Assembly (NCBI RefSeq): GCF_040712315.1
Contig: NC_134017.1
Location: forward strand, 2,820,001 to 2,884,000
DNA length: 64,000 nt
Source of the DNA: Castanea sativa
Taxonomy: Eukaryota; Streptophyta; Magnoliopsida; Fagales; Fagaceae
Direction of reading: 5' to 3'
Shown: in pieces, positions 1 to 10,705 of the stretch
Layout: every line of letters begins with the position of its first letter
Position numbering within the stretch: position 1 is the stretch's first letter
Program-made: the position numbers and the translations under genes
The notes under the pieces: model-generated
Seen by the model: the letters and a program-made list of their open reading frames with translations, nothing else
Databases searched by the model: none
What the model was told of the DNA's origin: nothing

Positions 1-114
1 CTTGCACATTGGCACAAGATGTCTAGCTCCTTGGGAAATGTCATTGATCCGCCTGAAGTAATAAGTGTGATATCCTTGGAAGGTCTTCATAAGAGGCTAG
101 AGGACGGGGTATAG
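1..114 (+). pseudogene. Valyl-tRNA synthetase fragment (KMSKS-loop exon), truncated by window edge
   Basis: The first frame reads without a stop from base 1 to a TAG at 112-114. It contains [12 protein letters not shown] followed by [11 protein letters not shown], which matches the KMSKS signature loop and following helix of plant valyl-tRNA synthetase (class I aminoacyl-tRNA synthetase, charging tRNA-Val). The second lysine of KMSKS, which contacts the ATP phosphates, is serine here. Homology stops at GGG/GTATAG near 105. That could be an exon end with a GT donor or the edge of a fragment. The next 500 bases show no continuing exon. The lost KMSKS lysine and isolation favour a pseudogene or captured exon. 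Sequence left of the window would decide. Confidence 0.72.
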
Positions 115-640
115 TCAGTAGTGTAATGAATTGTGGAATGCTGTATGATTTTCTATGACCAAGCATGGGGATGATTATGTTCCACCCACAAATGTAAATC
201 TGAATGACTTGTCATTTAGCTATTAATGGATACTCTTGGTATTAAACAGAGCCATATTCAAAACTATTACGGCTTTGGAGTCATATAAATTCTCAGATAC
301 AGCAAGTACTGTGTATTCATGGTGGCAATACTAACTGTGTGATGTTTTTATTGAAGCAATTAAGCCTTTCTTTGCTGGGAGTGATCCAAGCAACTGTGTG
401 ATGTTTTTATTGAGCAACTAATTTTAAATAAACTTAGCCAAAAGTAATAAACAATTAATCTTTAGATTAGCAAAAGTGTTGAACGTACATGATCATCATT
501 TGTCAGACATTAACAACAACATTCTGTATTGCACACAACGTTCAAACATTAACAACAACGTCTAATGTCCGTAGGTAGAATTTTTGGAAATCATCATTGC
601 TTGAATCTGAGAAGTCTGAAATATCTCTTTCGTCATCTAA
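115..640. other. Non-coding stretch, no gene seen
   Basis: AT-rich sequence with short local duplications, for example a phrase around 330-350 repeated near 395-410 and another around 495-505 repeated near 540-560. No coding segment recognised. Confidence 0.5.
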
Positions 641-2130
641 CGCAATAATTGTTATGATTGGTGCCCTTAAATCCTATTGTATGATGCTATGTATGTTATT
701 ATGTATGACATTATGTATGATTTAATGTTGTGATTAATAAAGTTGTTTTATTATAATCTAAAGTAATGGTAACATGAATATTCGGACATTATCATATAGT
801 CCATGAGATGCACAGTATGTGATTTATGTGATTTAATCACAGAAGATATAAGTCACAAGTTCTTTGTAAACTCAGAATTTTAGTTCGTAATCAATGATGA
901 AATTGGGCGTTTCATCTACGAAGACTATATTATATCAACTAAGATGATTTGTCTTGATCATGAAAGTGGAGACTTCTAGTTGATGTGTTGATATGTTTTA
1001 AGAGTTAAGACATATTGAACTGGACCGCTGTGAGATTTCTTATTCTCCTAACGACTGTCAAATGAATAATAAATCTCACGACTTCTATTTGCATGAACTC
1101 TTAATCCTGAAAGGATAATGGACCTGATCATGAAATGTAAGTTGCTTTGATATATCAAGAGTGAGATCTAAGGTAACGATCAAAACCTCAGTATGTTGGG
1201 TAGCCACATTTAGTGTTGATGGAACATGTATTCTCAAGATGGAATTCATAGTCTCTTAATGAAGATATAAAATATTTCCTTGAGATAAGTTTAATGGGTT
1301 CAGTTATTCAAAGAGTTAGGCCTAACCACTTTGGTAAGAAGTTACTAAAATATATATTTATGATATTGGATTTCATAAATATATGTTGAATAACTTTAAA
1401 GGATTAAACCGGGTACTCAAGGATAAGATGTAATAATTTACAAAGTGGCAATCTATATTCATGACTTTGTATTACTACGAATATTTTATGAAGGGGTTGC
1501 ATGTACAATAAAGTCTTGGGATATAATTTATAAATAAGGCCTAGAGTGCAATTATATTTATATAGTGGTATTAAATATAATTAATGGTAACTTTGGACTT
1601 GTCAAGAATTAACAGAAAAGTCCAAGGCCTATTAGAGCTAGTGTCTTATTGGTCCCTTTTGATCCCACTTCAAGCCACACACTTAAGCCCAATAGGAAAG
1701 GCCCAAAAGGTCAGCCCAATTAGGCAATCAGTTAGATACAAAGGGAGAAACATACAGAATTTTCTGTAGAGAATTTTTGTAAGAGAATACTATTGTGAAA
1801 TAGTGAGACATATGTGAGAGTGAGACACTCTAACATTCTCCTTTAAGAACTGATTAAGAGACCACACATCTTGGGCGTTAATGGAATTAGAGTGAAAATT
1901 GAAAGTGCTCCCAAGAATTTCCGATCTTTGGTTTTGATTCATCGCTCCAAGGTACACTCTCTTGTTCTTGAATTCTAAAACTTACATAGTGCATGTTATC
2001 GATTGTCAATGAGGTAGATCCGTTAATTTCCACTGTATATGTTTCGTATGAGATACAAACCATGTTTAATCCTACAGTAATTTCATTAATAGACTGCATG
2101 GCTCGCTCTTACGCCTTCCCCTCTAGATAC
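640..2130. mobile_element. Probable decayed LTR-retrotransposon 3' region/LTR
   Basis: Long non-coding sequence with the style of a Ty1/copia-like 3' untranslated region and LTR: repeated short ATGTATG-type motifs near 680-725, no coding frames, and a possible TATA-like and leader region around 1500-1850. I could not find a second LTR, a primer-binding site or target duplications inside the window, so the class is inferred from sequence style only. Confidence 0.3.
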
Positions 2131-2171
2131 TTCCTAACTTTTTGGATTGCATGAAAACACTCTAGTCGCCT

Positions 2172-2594
2172 TTACATTTGATTGTTCTCTTGTTCAAAAC
2201 GAGCAAATATGTTGGCAGGTTCATCTCTAGGTAACTCAGCTAAGCGTGCCTTAGGAACTTGTAACCCGTGCCATCGACAATACACCTCCAACTCACACCT
2301 CTTCTCGCATAGGGTTGACCATGGTGGTTCTGCTACGGTGAACTCCATTGCGGTGGTATCTGTACTTAGTTTTGTAGGTTTGCCGACCATGATGTGCCCG
2401 ACGCTTTCAAGACTCTCGTACGTGTATATTGGCATATTAACGAAATCTCTCTTCTTTCCAACCCATTTCCCTCCATAGTGGTCTGTATATGTCTGTAATT
2501 GTTGATCTACTGGAACTTGTGATAATTCATTTGTTGAAGTAGATCGAAACTTGTTTCGCATTGTACGAGATGATGTTGAGGCGTTGCGACTCAT
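2172..2594 (-). CDS. Hypothetical ORF, 140 aa, unrecognised
   Basis: Minus-strand frame from ATG at 2594 to TAA at 2172. The product is hydrophilic and starts with a Ser/Thr/Arg-rich segment, followed by a GGKWVGKKRDF stretch and a Glu-rich end. There is no signal peptide, membrane segment or motif I recognise. It lies between probable LTR remnants and a Mutator-like element, so it may be a fragment of a transposon-borne gene. No splice context or neighbouring exon supports it as a host gene. Confidence 0.3.
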   Translation of the reverse strand: MSRNASTSSRTMRNKFRSTSTNELSQVPVDQQLQTYTDHYGGKWVGKKRDFVNMPIYTYESLESVGHIMVGKPTKLSTDTTAMEFTVAEPPWSTLCEKRCELEVYCRWHGLQVPKARLAELPRDEPANIFARFEQENNQM

Positions 2595-2925
2595 AGCTTA
2601 GTCAATCTATGAAGTTAGTGGGGTAGAAATAAGATCATTATTGTGGTGCATTTATAACCTTATTTCATGGTCCAAGCATTATGATTTCAGTTATTTGGGC
2701 TTGTCATGTCAATACAGGCTAGAAAACCACGATATGAACAAGATTTTAAATGTTCCCAATGTCACAATGAGATTCTCTTGTTATGGGTAGTAGTTGCAGT
2801 GTACTGCCATGACTATTCAGCACTCTTGTACTATTCACGTGAAAACTACTCAGCATTCCTGTGCTTCATCTGACATGACTTAATGAGATAATACCGAGCT
2901 GTGTTAAATGCATCATAAACTTTTC

Positions 2926-3200
2926 AGGGGTCCTCTGCATCTTTGAAAATAGTGCATTGCAAACGGATGCATATCTGTGTATTAACGTGAGTGTGGATGA
3001 TATGACTGGATAAGGTTCAACAGTGCCGAGCTATTGAGCAGCATATGCAGCATTACGAACATCAATGTAGCAATGGTGGATAGCTCACCCCCAAAATTGA
3101 TGCATAAACTTTTCACGGATGCTCTGCATCCTTAAAAACGGTGCATTGCAAAAGATATGCATATCTGTATATTCACGTGAGTGCGGATGGATTGCATATC
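2926..3200. repeat. Imperfect tandem duplication, ~176-bp period
   Basis: The block starting with TAAACTTTTCA at about 2926 (gcatctttgaaaa, gtgcattgcaaa, atgcatatctgt, acgtgagtg) recurs in the same order from about 3105 with scattered mismatches. Non-coding. Confidence 0.7.
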
Positions 3201-3509
3201 TGTGTATTCAAAGGGTTATCCCGTTGACATTCAACTTATAAAATCTATTTCGTTTTACAATAATGATCAAAAATATTTTTAGCTCAATTCGCTACCTTCT
3301 TTTCTATGCAACCCATATTTCCCCAGTGTTTTATTTTTATTTTTGAAAACACAATGGCAAAGCCACATGCAATAATTAGATAGTAAGTTTTGTGAGTAAA
3401 TAGTGGGACCCCTAATTTTTAGCTCAATTTCAAGAAAAAAAAAAGGGCTCATTTGTATAAAAGGAAAAAAAAAAGTGAGATTTAAAATAAATAAAAAAAG
3501 AAAAGAAAG

Positions 3510-3690
3510 GAACTTGAATCTTTGAAACTCGAGTTCTACCATCATAAAACAAAAGAAAAGTGAGATTTAAAAAAAGGAACTCGAACCTTTGAAACTCGAG
3601 TTCTACTATCATAAAACAAAGGAAAACTGAGATTTAAAAAAAGGAACTCAAGCCTTTGAAACTCAAGTTCTACCGTAAAAAACTCATATA
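3510..3690. repeat. Three ~65-bp direct repeats with CTCGAG palindromes
   Basis: The unit runs ggaactcgaa, cctttgaaactcgagttcta, catcataaaaca, gtgagattt. It occurs at about 3510, 3576 and 3643, the last with CTCAAG in place of CTCGAG. Each unit can fold as a hairpin (GAACTCGA against TCGAGTTC). Confidence 0.8.
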
Positions 3691-3723
3691 AATTTTTTTT
3701 TTTAAAAAGCAACATTTACAAAA

Positions 3724-3725
3724 TA

Positions 3726-3812
<87 letters not shown>
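3724..3812. repeat. (TAA)n microsatellite
   Basis: About 29 TAA units with a short poly(A) interruption at 3757-3766. Confidence 0.95.
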
Positions 3813-3813
<1 letters not shown>

Positions 3814-4455
3814 GAAGGGAACTGGAGAGTATGAAACTCGAGTTTCACTGGGAAATTGTTTTCCCAGAAACAAAGCATCCTCTATTTCAGGCAGAGAGGA
3901 TGCTCTGTTTTTTTCCCCTGGACATGCAAGCTAGCCAGATGCATCATAATCCACAAACACTCATTGAGAAGCTGAGAATGTAATCCACAAACACTCATTG
4001 AAAGGCAGAGAAGCTGAAAATGTAAATGCACTTAAATTACATCAAAATGCGTTCTCAATAAGCACTAAACTATACAAATTATTACGCTCTCTACATAAAC
4101 ATAGTTTTACAATATAAATGCACTTAAATCACAACAAAAGGCATTCTCAATATATCAACATTCTAAACATGTCCAACCACGCTTAATTTGCAGTTCTAAC
4201 CATACTACTCAAATCACAATCTTCATAGAGATACATTGGATAGAGAATTACAAGTACATTCAACAAAACCAAAAAGTTAATTGTGTTGATACAACGTAGT
4301 CACTTTTCCTAAGATTGGCGGTCCACACAACAAAAACGTCACCCATGGAAGCATGCCTGAAAAACGTAGACTAATCACTTTAGGAGACAAGACAGTAAAC
4401 ATTAGGTAAACATAGAATGAACCTGATCCAGAACTTTTTGCCATCTATCACCTAC

Positions 4456-7131
4456 CTAGTTTGGAACATGACTGCTTGTGGAAGCGCCACGGGATTGAGA
4501 ACATTTTCTGCGGTTATGCCCAAAAGATGATACAGTCCACATGTCTGCTTGGGTTGACTCTCTATCAAATCTGCATCCTCCCTCTGCCATCCTGATTCTC
4601 GATCCTTATTCCTCACCCCATCCATCTCATTCCTTATTCTTGACTTCCCTGGTCGACTTTTGGCTCGTAACAAGGCTAGAGTAGGCAACCACTTTGGCCC
4701 CGTGGGATCCCTCCACAATGACTATGACTTAGGAACCGCAAATGCATGTGAGTAAGTTTTAAGGGCATAGTCTAAACTATAACATGGGTGAATATATGTG
4801 GTCAAATCAATATTTATATAGTCACATACTCTAATTGCATGTGAACACGGGATCTCTATGTTTTGCCATTTCCTACAACTGCATGTTCTTTCCAGTAACC
4901 GAACTTCATAACTGTGGTTTCCCCCTCCTGTGCTACACATGTTGAATGAAGTAACTACCTGATATATCATATGTTGATTGCTAAATTCCTTAAGATAGTG
5001 CTTCTCAGATTTACGCCTATTTTTTGACCACGTGGAGAAGGCATTTGTACTCCATTTCTTACCCTCCGCTATTTCATGAGTATACTCCTTATGCCGGTCA
5101 TGGAAGTATTCAACAAGTTTGGACCAAGTGAACTCAACCATTGTGGCAATAGGAAGGCCCCGTGCACCTTTCAGTACACCATTGAAGCACTCTGATATAT
5201 TGGTTGTCATTGCCTTAAAACGTCTCCCACCATCATGTGACTGGGTCCACATATCCACAGACTTGCTCATTGGGTATATGTATGGAAGATAATCTTGATT
5301 CTTTTCCTTGCCATCCTTCCCCGTCACCTTCTTCTTATTCCTAATGGCCTCAATTTTCACCTGCTTAATGGACTCCATTATGGTATCAAATTTAGCTACC
5401 TAAGTAGCATATCCTACTTTCAACGTTGCTGACTTTAGAGTCGAGTTCTGGAAATGTGTGTTGAAGTTACTAGCAACATGACGAAGGCAATATCTATGAA
5501 ATACCCGTGTTCTTCCATCATCCCCTCTAGGCCAGTTTACAATGGCATTTTTGATACTGAGATGTCGGTCAAAAATTATGCAAATGCCTTCATCAGGTAT
5601 CACGTGGCTAATCGTATCTCTGAGGCATTATAAAAACCACCTTCAACTGGATCCTGACTCACAATCCACAACAGCAAAGGCGAGAGGGACTACCTTGTTG
5701 TTAGCGTCGGCTACCATTGCGACCAACAACTTTCCCTGATATTTACCATACAGATAGGTCCCATCAATACTGATAATTGGCTTGCAATATTTGAATCCAT
5801 CAATGCATGGACCGAAAGACCAAAACACATAATGCAACAATACGGTGTCATCTTCACCAATGGCTGTGGTACGATACAACACCTTGGTAGTCAGATCCTA
5901 ATCAATATATGCCATTAGCAACTTTTGCAACCTTTGGTAAGACTCTTCCCAAGTCTCAAACATCTTCGCAATCACCTTTTGTTTCACATCCCATACCTTG
6001 TAGTAAGAAGGCTTATAGCCCTCATATTTTGACTCTATCATAGATCTGAGATGCTTAATTGGGGTAGTGTGATCCTCACATAACTTCTTAAGGATGTCTG
6101 ATGCAATAAAATTACAAATCATCATTCTATCATCATTTTGCACTCCAATCGGTATACACGTGTGAGGACCCACATACACGATGACCATCCATAGTTCGTG
6201 GAGATTGTGCTTCATGATTGCACAGACATACCACTTGCATGACTCATCCACGCATTTCACACACAATTTTTTCTTCGTCGACCTACTAATCATAAAATGT
6301 TTGTTTTCCTTGAGGGCACAAATTGTTAATGCGCGCTATACCTCCACTTTATTGGCAAAAGTCAACCCTTTGCACAAATTCATCCCCACTCTCCAAGTAG
6401 ACACAAATGGTATCTCAATATGTGAAGGATCAACCATATTTTTTCAAGTATTTGCAAAAAATGACAAGGCAGGAGGTGCGTAGGCAGGGATTGCGTTTGT
6501 AATGTTTTGGACACTAATAACATTTTCTGCATTAGGTTCTTTACCGTCCAATGTCTCATCGTCATCAATGTCCCTCTCAAGGTCCCCAAAGTCCCCTCGT
6601 TCAATCATCTCTTCAAACTCATCTCTATCAACGAAATCTTCACCGTTAATGGCAGTAGTCTCATCAACATAGTTGTCATCATCATCGCCGTCGTCATCAT
6701 CATCATCTTGAACATCATCTTCTACATGTGTAGAATACTCATATTGAGCATCCGAAACTATAACCTGTAAACTTGTGGTTGTTTGTTGAAATTCCTCGAT
6801 ACCAACTTTTGCACGTGGCTCCAATTGTATGTACAACTTAATACCATTTACTTCGGGTATTCTCTCCAACTTTTCAAACATCATCTTTACATGTTTGTCT
6901 GCTTTTATCGTCATATACTTGTAATTAATCTTGTTCTTGAAAACTTCATGTGGCATGCAATAAGTAATTTGTATGTTGTGCACAGTAGGATTCACACACA
7001 ATTCTTGCATAATTGTCATCTTCAATTCATCAAGGGTCTTCAACCTACGATCAATTTGGGTGAACTTTATGTTTATACCCAGCCCTTCAAATGGCAATCC
7101 CTTGTCCGCATTGGCATTCTTAAGTGGACCA
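4456..7131 (-). pseudogene. MULE (MURA-type) transposase pseudogene
   Basis: One minus-strand reading frame can be followed from about 7131 to 4530. In order: an N-terminal PB1-like region of the type seen in plant MULE proteins (7097-6800), a long Asp/Glu linker (6720-6560), the MULE zinc-binding N-terminal domain (KKKLCVKC, 6290-6170), the DDE transposase core (ISIDGTYLYG near 5780; FDRHLSI near 5570; CLRH near 5490), a SWIM zinc finger (CSCRKW then CSHAIRVC, 4890-4830) and a C-terminal zinc knuckle ending GHNRRKC. Seven stops interrupt the frame at 6444, 6336, 5898, 5643, 5628, 5400 and 4722. One 1-nt frameshift lies in the knuckle at about 4520-4527. A CAG acceptor at 7132-7134 suggests a spliced upstream exon. 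It encodes no functional protein. Confidence 0.9.
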
Positions 7132-7237
7132 CTGTGATATAAGATTATATCAATTACAGTAATTGTGAACCAGTTTAAGTCAAGTTACTATGTTAGTTAA
7201 AAAAACATTTTATCTTGTCAAACTACACAAAGTACAA

Positions 7238-7620
7238 ATTCCAATTCATTCAAAGGGCATGAATTTCATTACACATTCGTTACACATTTCATAGCTAAAT
7301 CATTTTCCCGTCATGCTAAGACTACCCATTTCATACCCAATACAACCAAAAAAAAAGCCAAAATTATCTAATCAAATTTACTTACCCATTTCATACTCAA
7401 TACAAAAAAAGCCATTTCATTACACATTCAAAGGGCATAAATTACATACTCATTTCATTACAATTCATTCGAAGGGCATGAGTAAGTCACACATTTCATT
7501 ACATACCCATTTCATACCTATATACCCATTCAAAGGGCATGAATTACATACCCACATACCCATTCAAATAATTAGATACATAGCCATTTCATTACAATTT
7601 ATTCACTACCCATTTTGTAC
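7238..7620. repeat. Degenerate short tandem repeats upstream of transposase
   Basis: Variants of cattcaaagggcatgaatt and tacccatttcatt alternate many times. The tract is low complexity and has no plausible coding content. Probably element-internal leader or intron. Confidence 0.6.
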
Positions 7621-8099
7621 CCAAAACAATAATGAATAAAGTCAAAACCCTTGTAAGATCATGATAAAAAATAAGAGCCTACAAATGATGAATCATGATA
7701 ACAAAAAGCATGTAAATAAATACTCAAAAAATTAACACTAACAAAACAAAGTTCTATAATTCACAATATTGGTATCTTAACTAAGTTATGTTAACTATCT
7801 ACAAAATAAATAGTCAAACTCTTTAACCCACACCCAACAACAAATAATACCCAACTACAATGACAAACTCCTCAAAAAACCCTTACCTGAATTTGTTAAG
7901 AGGGAGGAGCAGTGAGAGAGTCAATGTGGTGAGTGAGAGTATGAGAGTTATGGGTGAGGAGTGTGAGGCTGAGTGTGGGTGAGTGTGGGTGAGAGACTGA
8001 GAGCAAAGTGAGGCTGAGTGTGGGTGAGAGAGTGAGAGCAAAGTAAGCTGAGTGTGGGTATTGTGACCTAATACACGCGTTTTTATATTTCTCCCCGCA

Positions 8100-8310
8100 A
8101 AACTCGAGTCTATGAGACTCGAGATCTAGGTAAATTTTAATAAGATTTCGAGTCTTATAGACTCGAGATTTTATTGACCATAACTCAAGTCTTTAAGTCT
8201 CGAGATCAATGTGACATTTTCTATCCAGCTCATCAAGTACAAAGTGGCCCAAAGCGATTTTGTGAGACTGAAGTTTCACCCAAATCTCGAGTTTCTAAAA
8301 CTCGAGGGGT
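8100..8310. repeat. Array of CTCGAG hairpins at the upstream flank of the MULE
   Basis: Four or five palindromic units at 8102-8125, 8150-8170, 8180-8206 and 8283-8307, each about 20-26 bp and each pairing a GACTCGAG-like arm with its inverse. The motif matches the left-flank repeats, supporting a common origin as element ends. Confidence 0.65.
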
Positions 8311-8527
8311 TAGTTTCCATAAACCTTTTAAACGCATGTTAACTTACCATTTTGTCCTCCTTCCAATGATAAAAGCCAAATATCCTCTAGAAAAGCCCAC
8401 AAAAGCATTGCCCAACGTTTTATCCGAAGCAATGGCGGTCATGCTGCGTTGCTCTTCCTGCTTCTTCACTTCTCCAAACTCCATCGCCCGATCCCCACCG
8501 TCCGATCCACTCCACAGAAAATCACAT

Positions 8528-8803
8528 TCCCAAATCAAAAACTAAATTTGATACATTGAACAAGTGTAAGTCTGTTTAAACATTTTGTTGTCATTTTGTA
8601 TTGAAAACAAAAAAGAATGCCCCTTTCTTCTCTCTTATTATTATTATATTTTCTGTATTCTTCAATTTTTTCATGTGTGCAGAAACAATATCAGTTATCA
8701 CAAATGATGGACGGAATATAGTGGTATGTTACCTGATATTAGTCAAATGCAACGGCTAGATCTTATGAATGATATATAACTTGTATTTATAATTATTGGT
8801 GGT
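8528..8803 (+). mobile_element. Insertion in FLU copy A carrying an LSM8 exon
   Basis: Compared with copy B (18,417-18,446), copy A has about 275 extra bases here and lacks the exon-1 donor. Inside, after a pyrimidine-rich tract and GTGTGCAG acceptor, 8683-8723 reads TISVITNDGRNIV and is followed by a GTATGT donor. This is exon 2 of the snRNP core protein LSM8, complete with both splice sites. The fragment therefore came from genomic DNA, not a spliced mRNA. The vehicle (Pack-MULE, Helitron or filler DNA at a break) is not clear; I see no long terminal repeats. Confidence 0.7.
8683..8723 (+). pseudogene. Captured LSM8 exon (Sm-fold fragment)
   Basis: The 41-bp segment encodes TISVITNDGRNIV, the start of the Sm1 motif of U6 snRNP subunit LSM8. 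It sits between an AG acceptor and a GT donor. No other LSM8 exon is nearby, so it is an orphan exon. Confidence 0.75.
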
Positions 8804-8810
8804 ACCTAAT

Positions 8811-8845
<35 letters not shown>

Positions 8846-9074
8846 CAATCATTTCACACCTTTTTGCTTACTTTCTCTGAACTCGTTTCACTGCTTTGAA
8901 ATTGTTATTGCTTGTTTATTAAGCTCTTTAAAAGCTGAAATCTTTACAATGATCTCTTATAGTGGAACAGTGTACCTTTCATTTCTCAGGACTTTACATT
9001 TTAAGCTGCGTTTGGTTGCTGAGAAAATGAATTGTACAGTATATTTGAATTATGCATTGTCCAAGAAAAAAAAT

Positions 9075-9640
9075 ATGCAATTTTAGTTACTGGGTTTTAA
9101 TTTTATATTTGTATTTTGTAGTATAATGGGTTAAATGTGATATTTTTATGCGTGAACTTTAGTTTGTGGAGGATACAGTTAAATGTGAAATGTGGGAGGT
9201 TTTGAATTATTACGTTGTCTATGAAAAACTTAACTGTTTTAGCTAATGGGGATCAATTTTTTATTTTGTTTTGTATTATAATGGGTTAAATGTGATATTT
9301 TTATGTGTGAGCTTTAGTTTGTGGAGGATATAGTTAAGTGTGAAATGTGGAAGGTTTTGAATTATTACAGTCCAAGAACAATTTAACTATTTTAGCTAAT
9401 GGGGACCAAGTTTTTATATGACTTTTGTATTATAATGGGTTAAATGTGAAATTTTTATGTGTAGAGGTAAGTATGTGGAGGATATAGCTAAATGTGGGGG
9501 GTTTTACTATTATAGCTAATGGAATTCAAATTTTTTTTTTTGGTACTATAATAGGTTAAATGTGACATTTTTATGTGTAAGCTAAGTTTGTGGAGGCTAT
9601 TGCTAAATGTGAAATGTAGGAGGTTTTATTTTTCAAGTAT
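9075..9640 (+). repeat. Intronic minisatellite in FLU copy A, ~115-160 bp units
   Basis: The phrase ataatgggttaaatgtga recurs at about 9122, 9280, 9430 and 9550, with flanking phrases (gtttgtggaggatatag, ttagctaatgggga) in the same order. Four units here against five in copy B. Confidence 0.8.
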
Positions 9641-9799
9641 GTTAGTGGGGTTTTGAACATTTTTTGTTTTGTGATTAAAATTGGATATATTTGTTTACAG
9701 AGTTAAGGGTGTTTGAGAACATTGCAAGTTGTGATGCTAGAAGAGAGAGAAGATAGGGGATTCTTGAGTTGGTTGTGTTACATGATTTTCATGATGATG

Positions 9800-9915
9800 G
9801 GCTAATGAGCTATAGCTCAATTGTTACTTCCTTCTCCCATAATAATGGGATGGAGGGTGAGGTTGTGGGTTCAAGACCCACTATTGCGTGTGTAACTTAC
9901 CAATAAAAATGTATA
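9800..9915 (+). repeat. tRNA-derived SINE in FLU copy A intron
   Basis: An A-box-like gagctatagctcaattg is followed by the B-box-like gtgggttcaagacccac and an A-rich tail. The same SINE lies at 19,744-19,858 in copy B, so it predates the duplication. Confidence 0.7.
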
Positions 9916-10569
9916 TATTTTCATGACGATGGCTCTACATAATTTAAAGTTATTTAGTGATGTAACTTGAAACTAACCCATACATATTTAATTTTTGTTA
10001 TTCAAACAACCACCAATTTACCCATATATTGGAAGGCCATATATAGGTTGGTTGAGGATTGTGTAAAACTTCTTGAATTGAATGTGGAGAACATCCTCTT
10101 ACTGATATGGTGATATATTCATTGATTGAATCAGGGGAGATTGCTACTCTTTCATATAAAGTGGAGAGGTTTGTATCATCCTTGAGAAGTACTTTTAATG
10201 GGTCTTCTGAGATGTGCCAAATGTTGCCAAACTTACATTGTCAGGTATGATGGTGAGTTTCCCAATATCAGATTTTATGTATTTAGTAGGAGTTTTAGTT
10301 GTGATATATGTTGCATCTACTACTTTATTAGTGGCATAAGAGAACTCCACATTATAAGATGTAGAGTTTAGCAATATCCCTACGAAGACTGCCCTAGAGA
10401 ACATTATTATGTAAACTTTGTGGGAGGGTGTTTCTCTTTTTTCAGTAAAAGACCTATCTTGCAATTTAAAGGCTCCCACCAAGTTCAGCAGTCAACTTTG
10501 TGTATAAATTTTACCAGGCTTGGATTTCATTTGACAGTCAGATTCCCACAACCAGAACTAAAGCATCAT

Positions 10570-10705
10570 GACTTAATGCAATCCCTTGCAATGAGTTGTA
10601 GATCAAATGGCACTTCCCCTCCTATAAGAGTAGGTGGAGGGTGAGGTCATGGGTTCAACATGTGTACTTCACTATCAACTTACCTAAGAGATAAATAAAT
10701 AGAGT
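10570..10705 (+). repeat. SINE overlapping FLU exon 2 end, copy A
   Basis: An A-box-like agttgtagatcaaatgg and a B-box-like tcatgggttcaacatg frame the exon 2/intron boundary. A counterpart lies at 20,512-20,645 in copy B. The putative splice donor AGA|GTAGGT lies inside the SINE-like body. Confidence 0.55.

Larger units (their letters stand above)
3490..8310 (-). mobile_element. Mutator-like element (MULE), autonomous type, decayed
   Basis: The central minus-strand transposase pseudogene is bounded on both sides by clusters of short palindromes built on CTCGAG. On the left three ~65-bp units lie at 3510-3680 with another motif at 3835. On the right four or five hairpins lie at 8100-8310 (for example tcgagtcttatagactcga). 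I take these as subterminal/terminal repeat arrays of the element. Exact ends and a 9-11 bp target duplication were not found, so the limits are approximate. Between 7140 and 7900 lies low-complexity sequence, and 7915-8060 is a GTGAGAG-rich tandem tract, probably promoter or leader. Confidence 0.55.

Noticed and set aside
3670..3873. Tyr-rich minus-strand ORF
   Set aside because: It is the translation of the (TAA)n microsatellite.
9800..9915. Possible tRNA genes (A and B box sequences)
   Set aside because: No cloverleaf with paired acceptor stem could be drawn; several copies with A-rich tails indicate SINEs.
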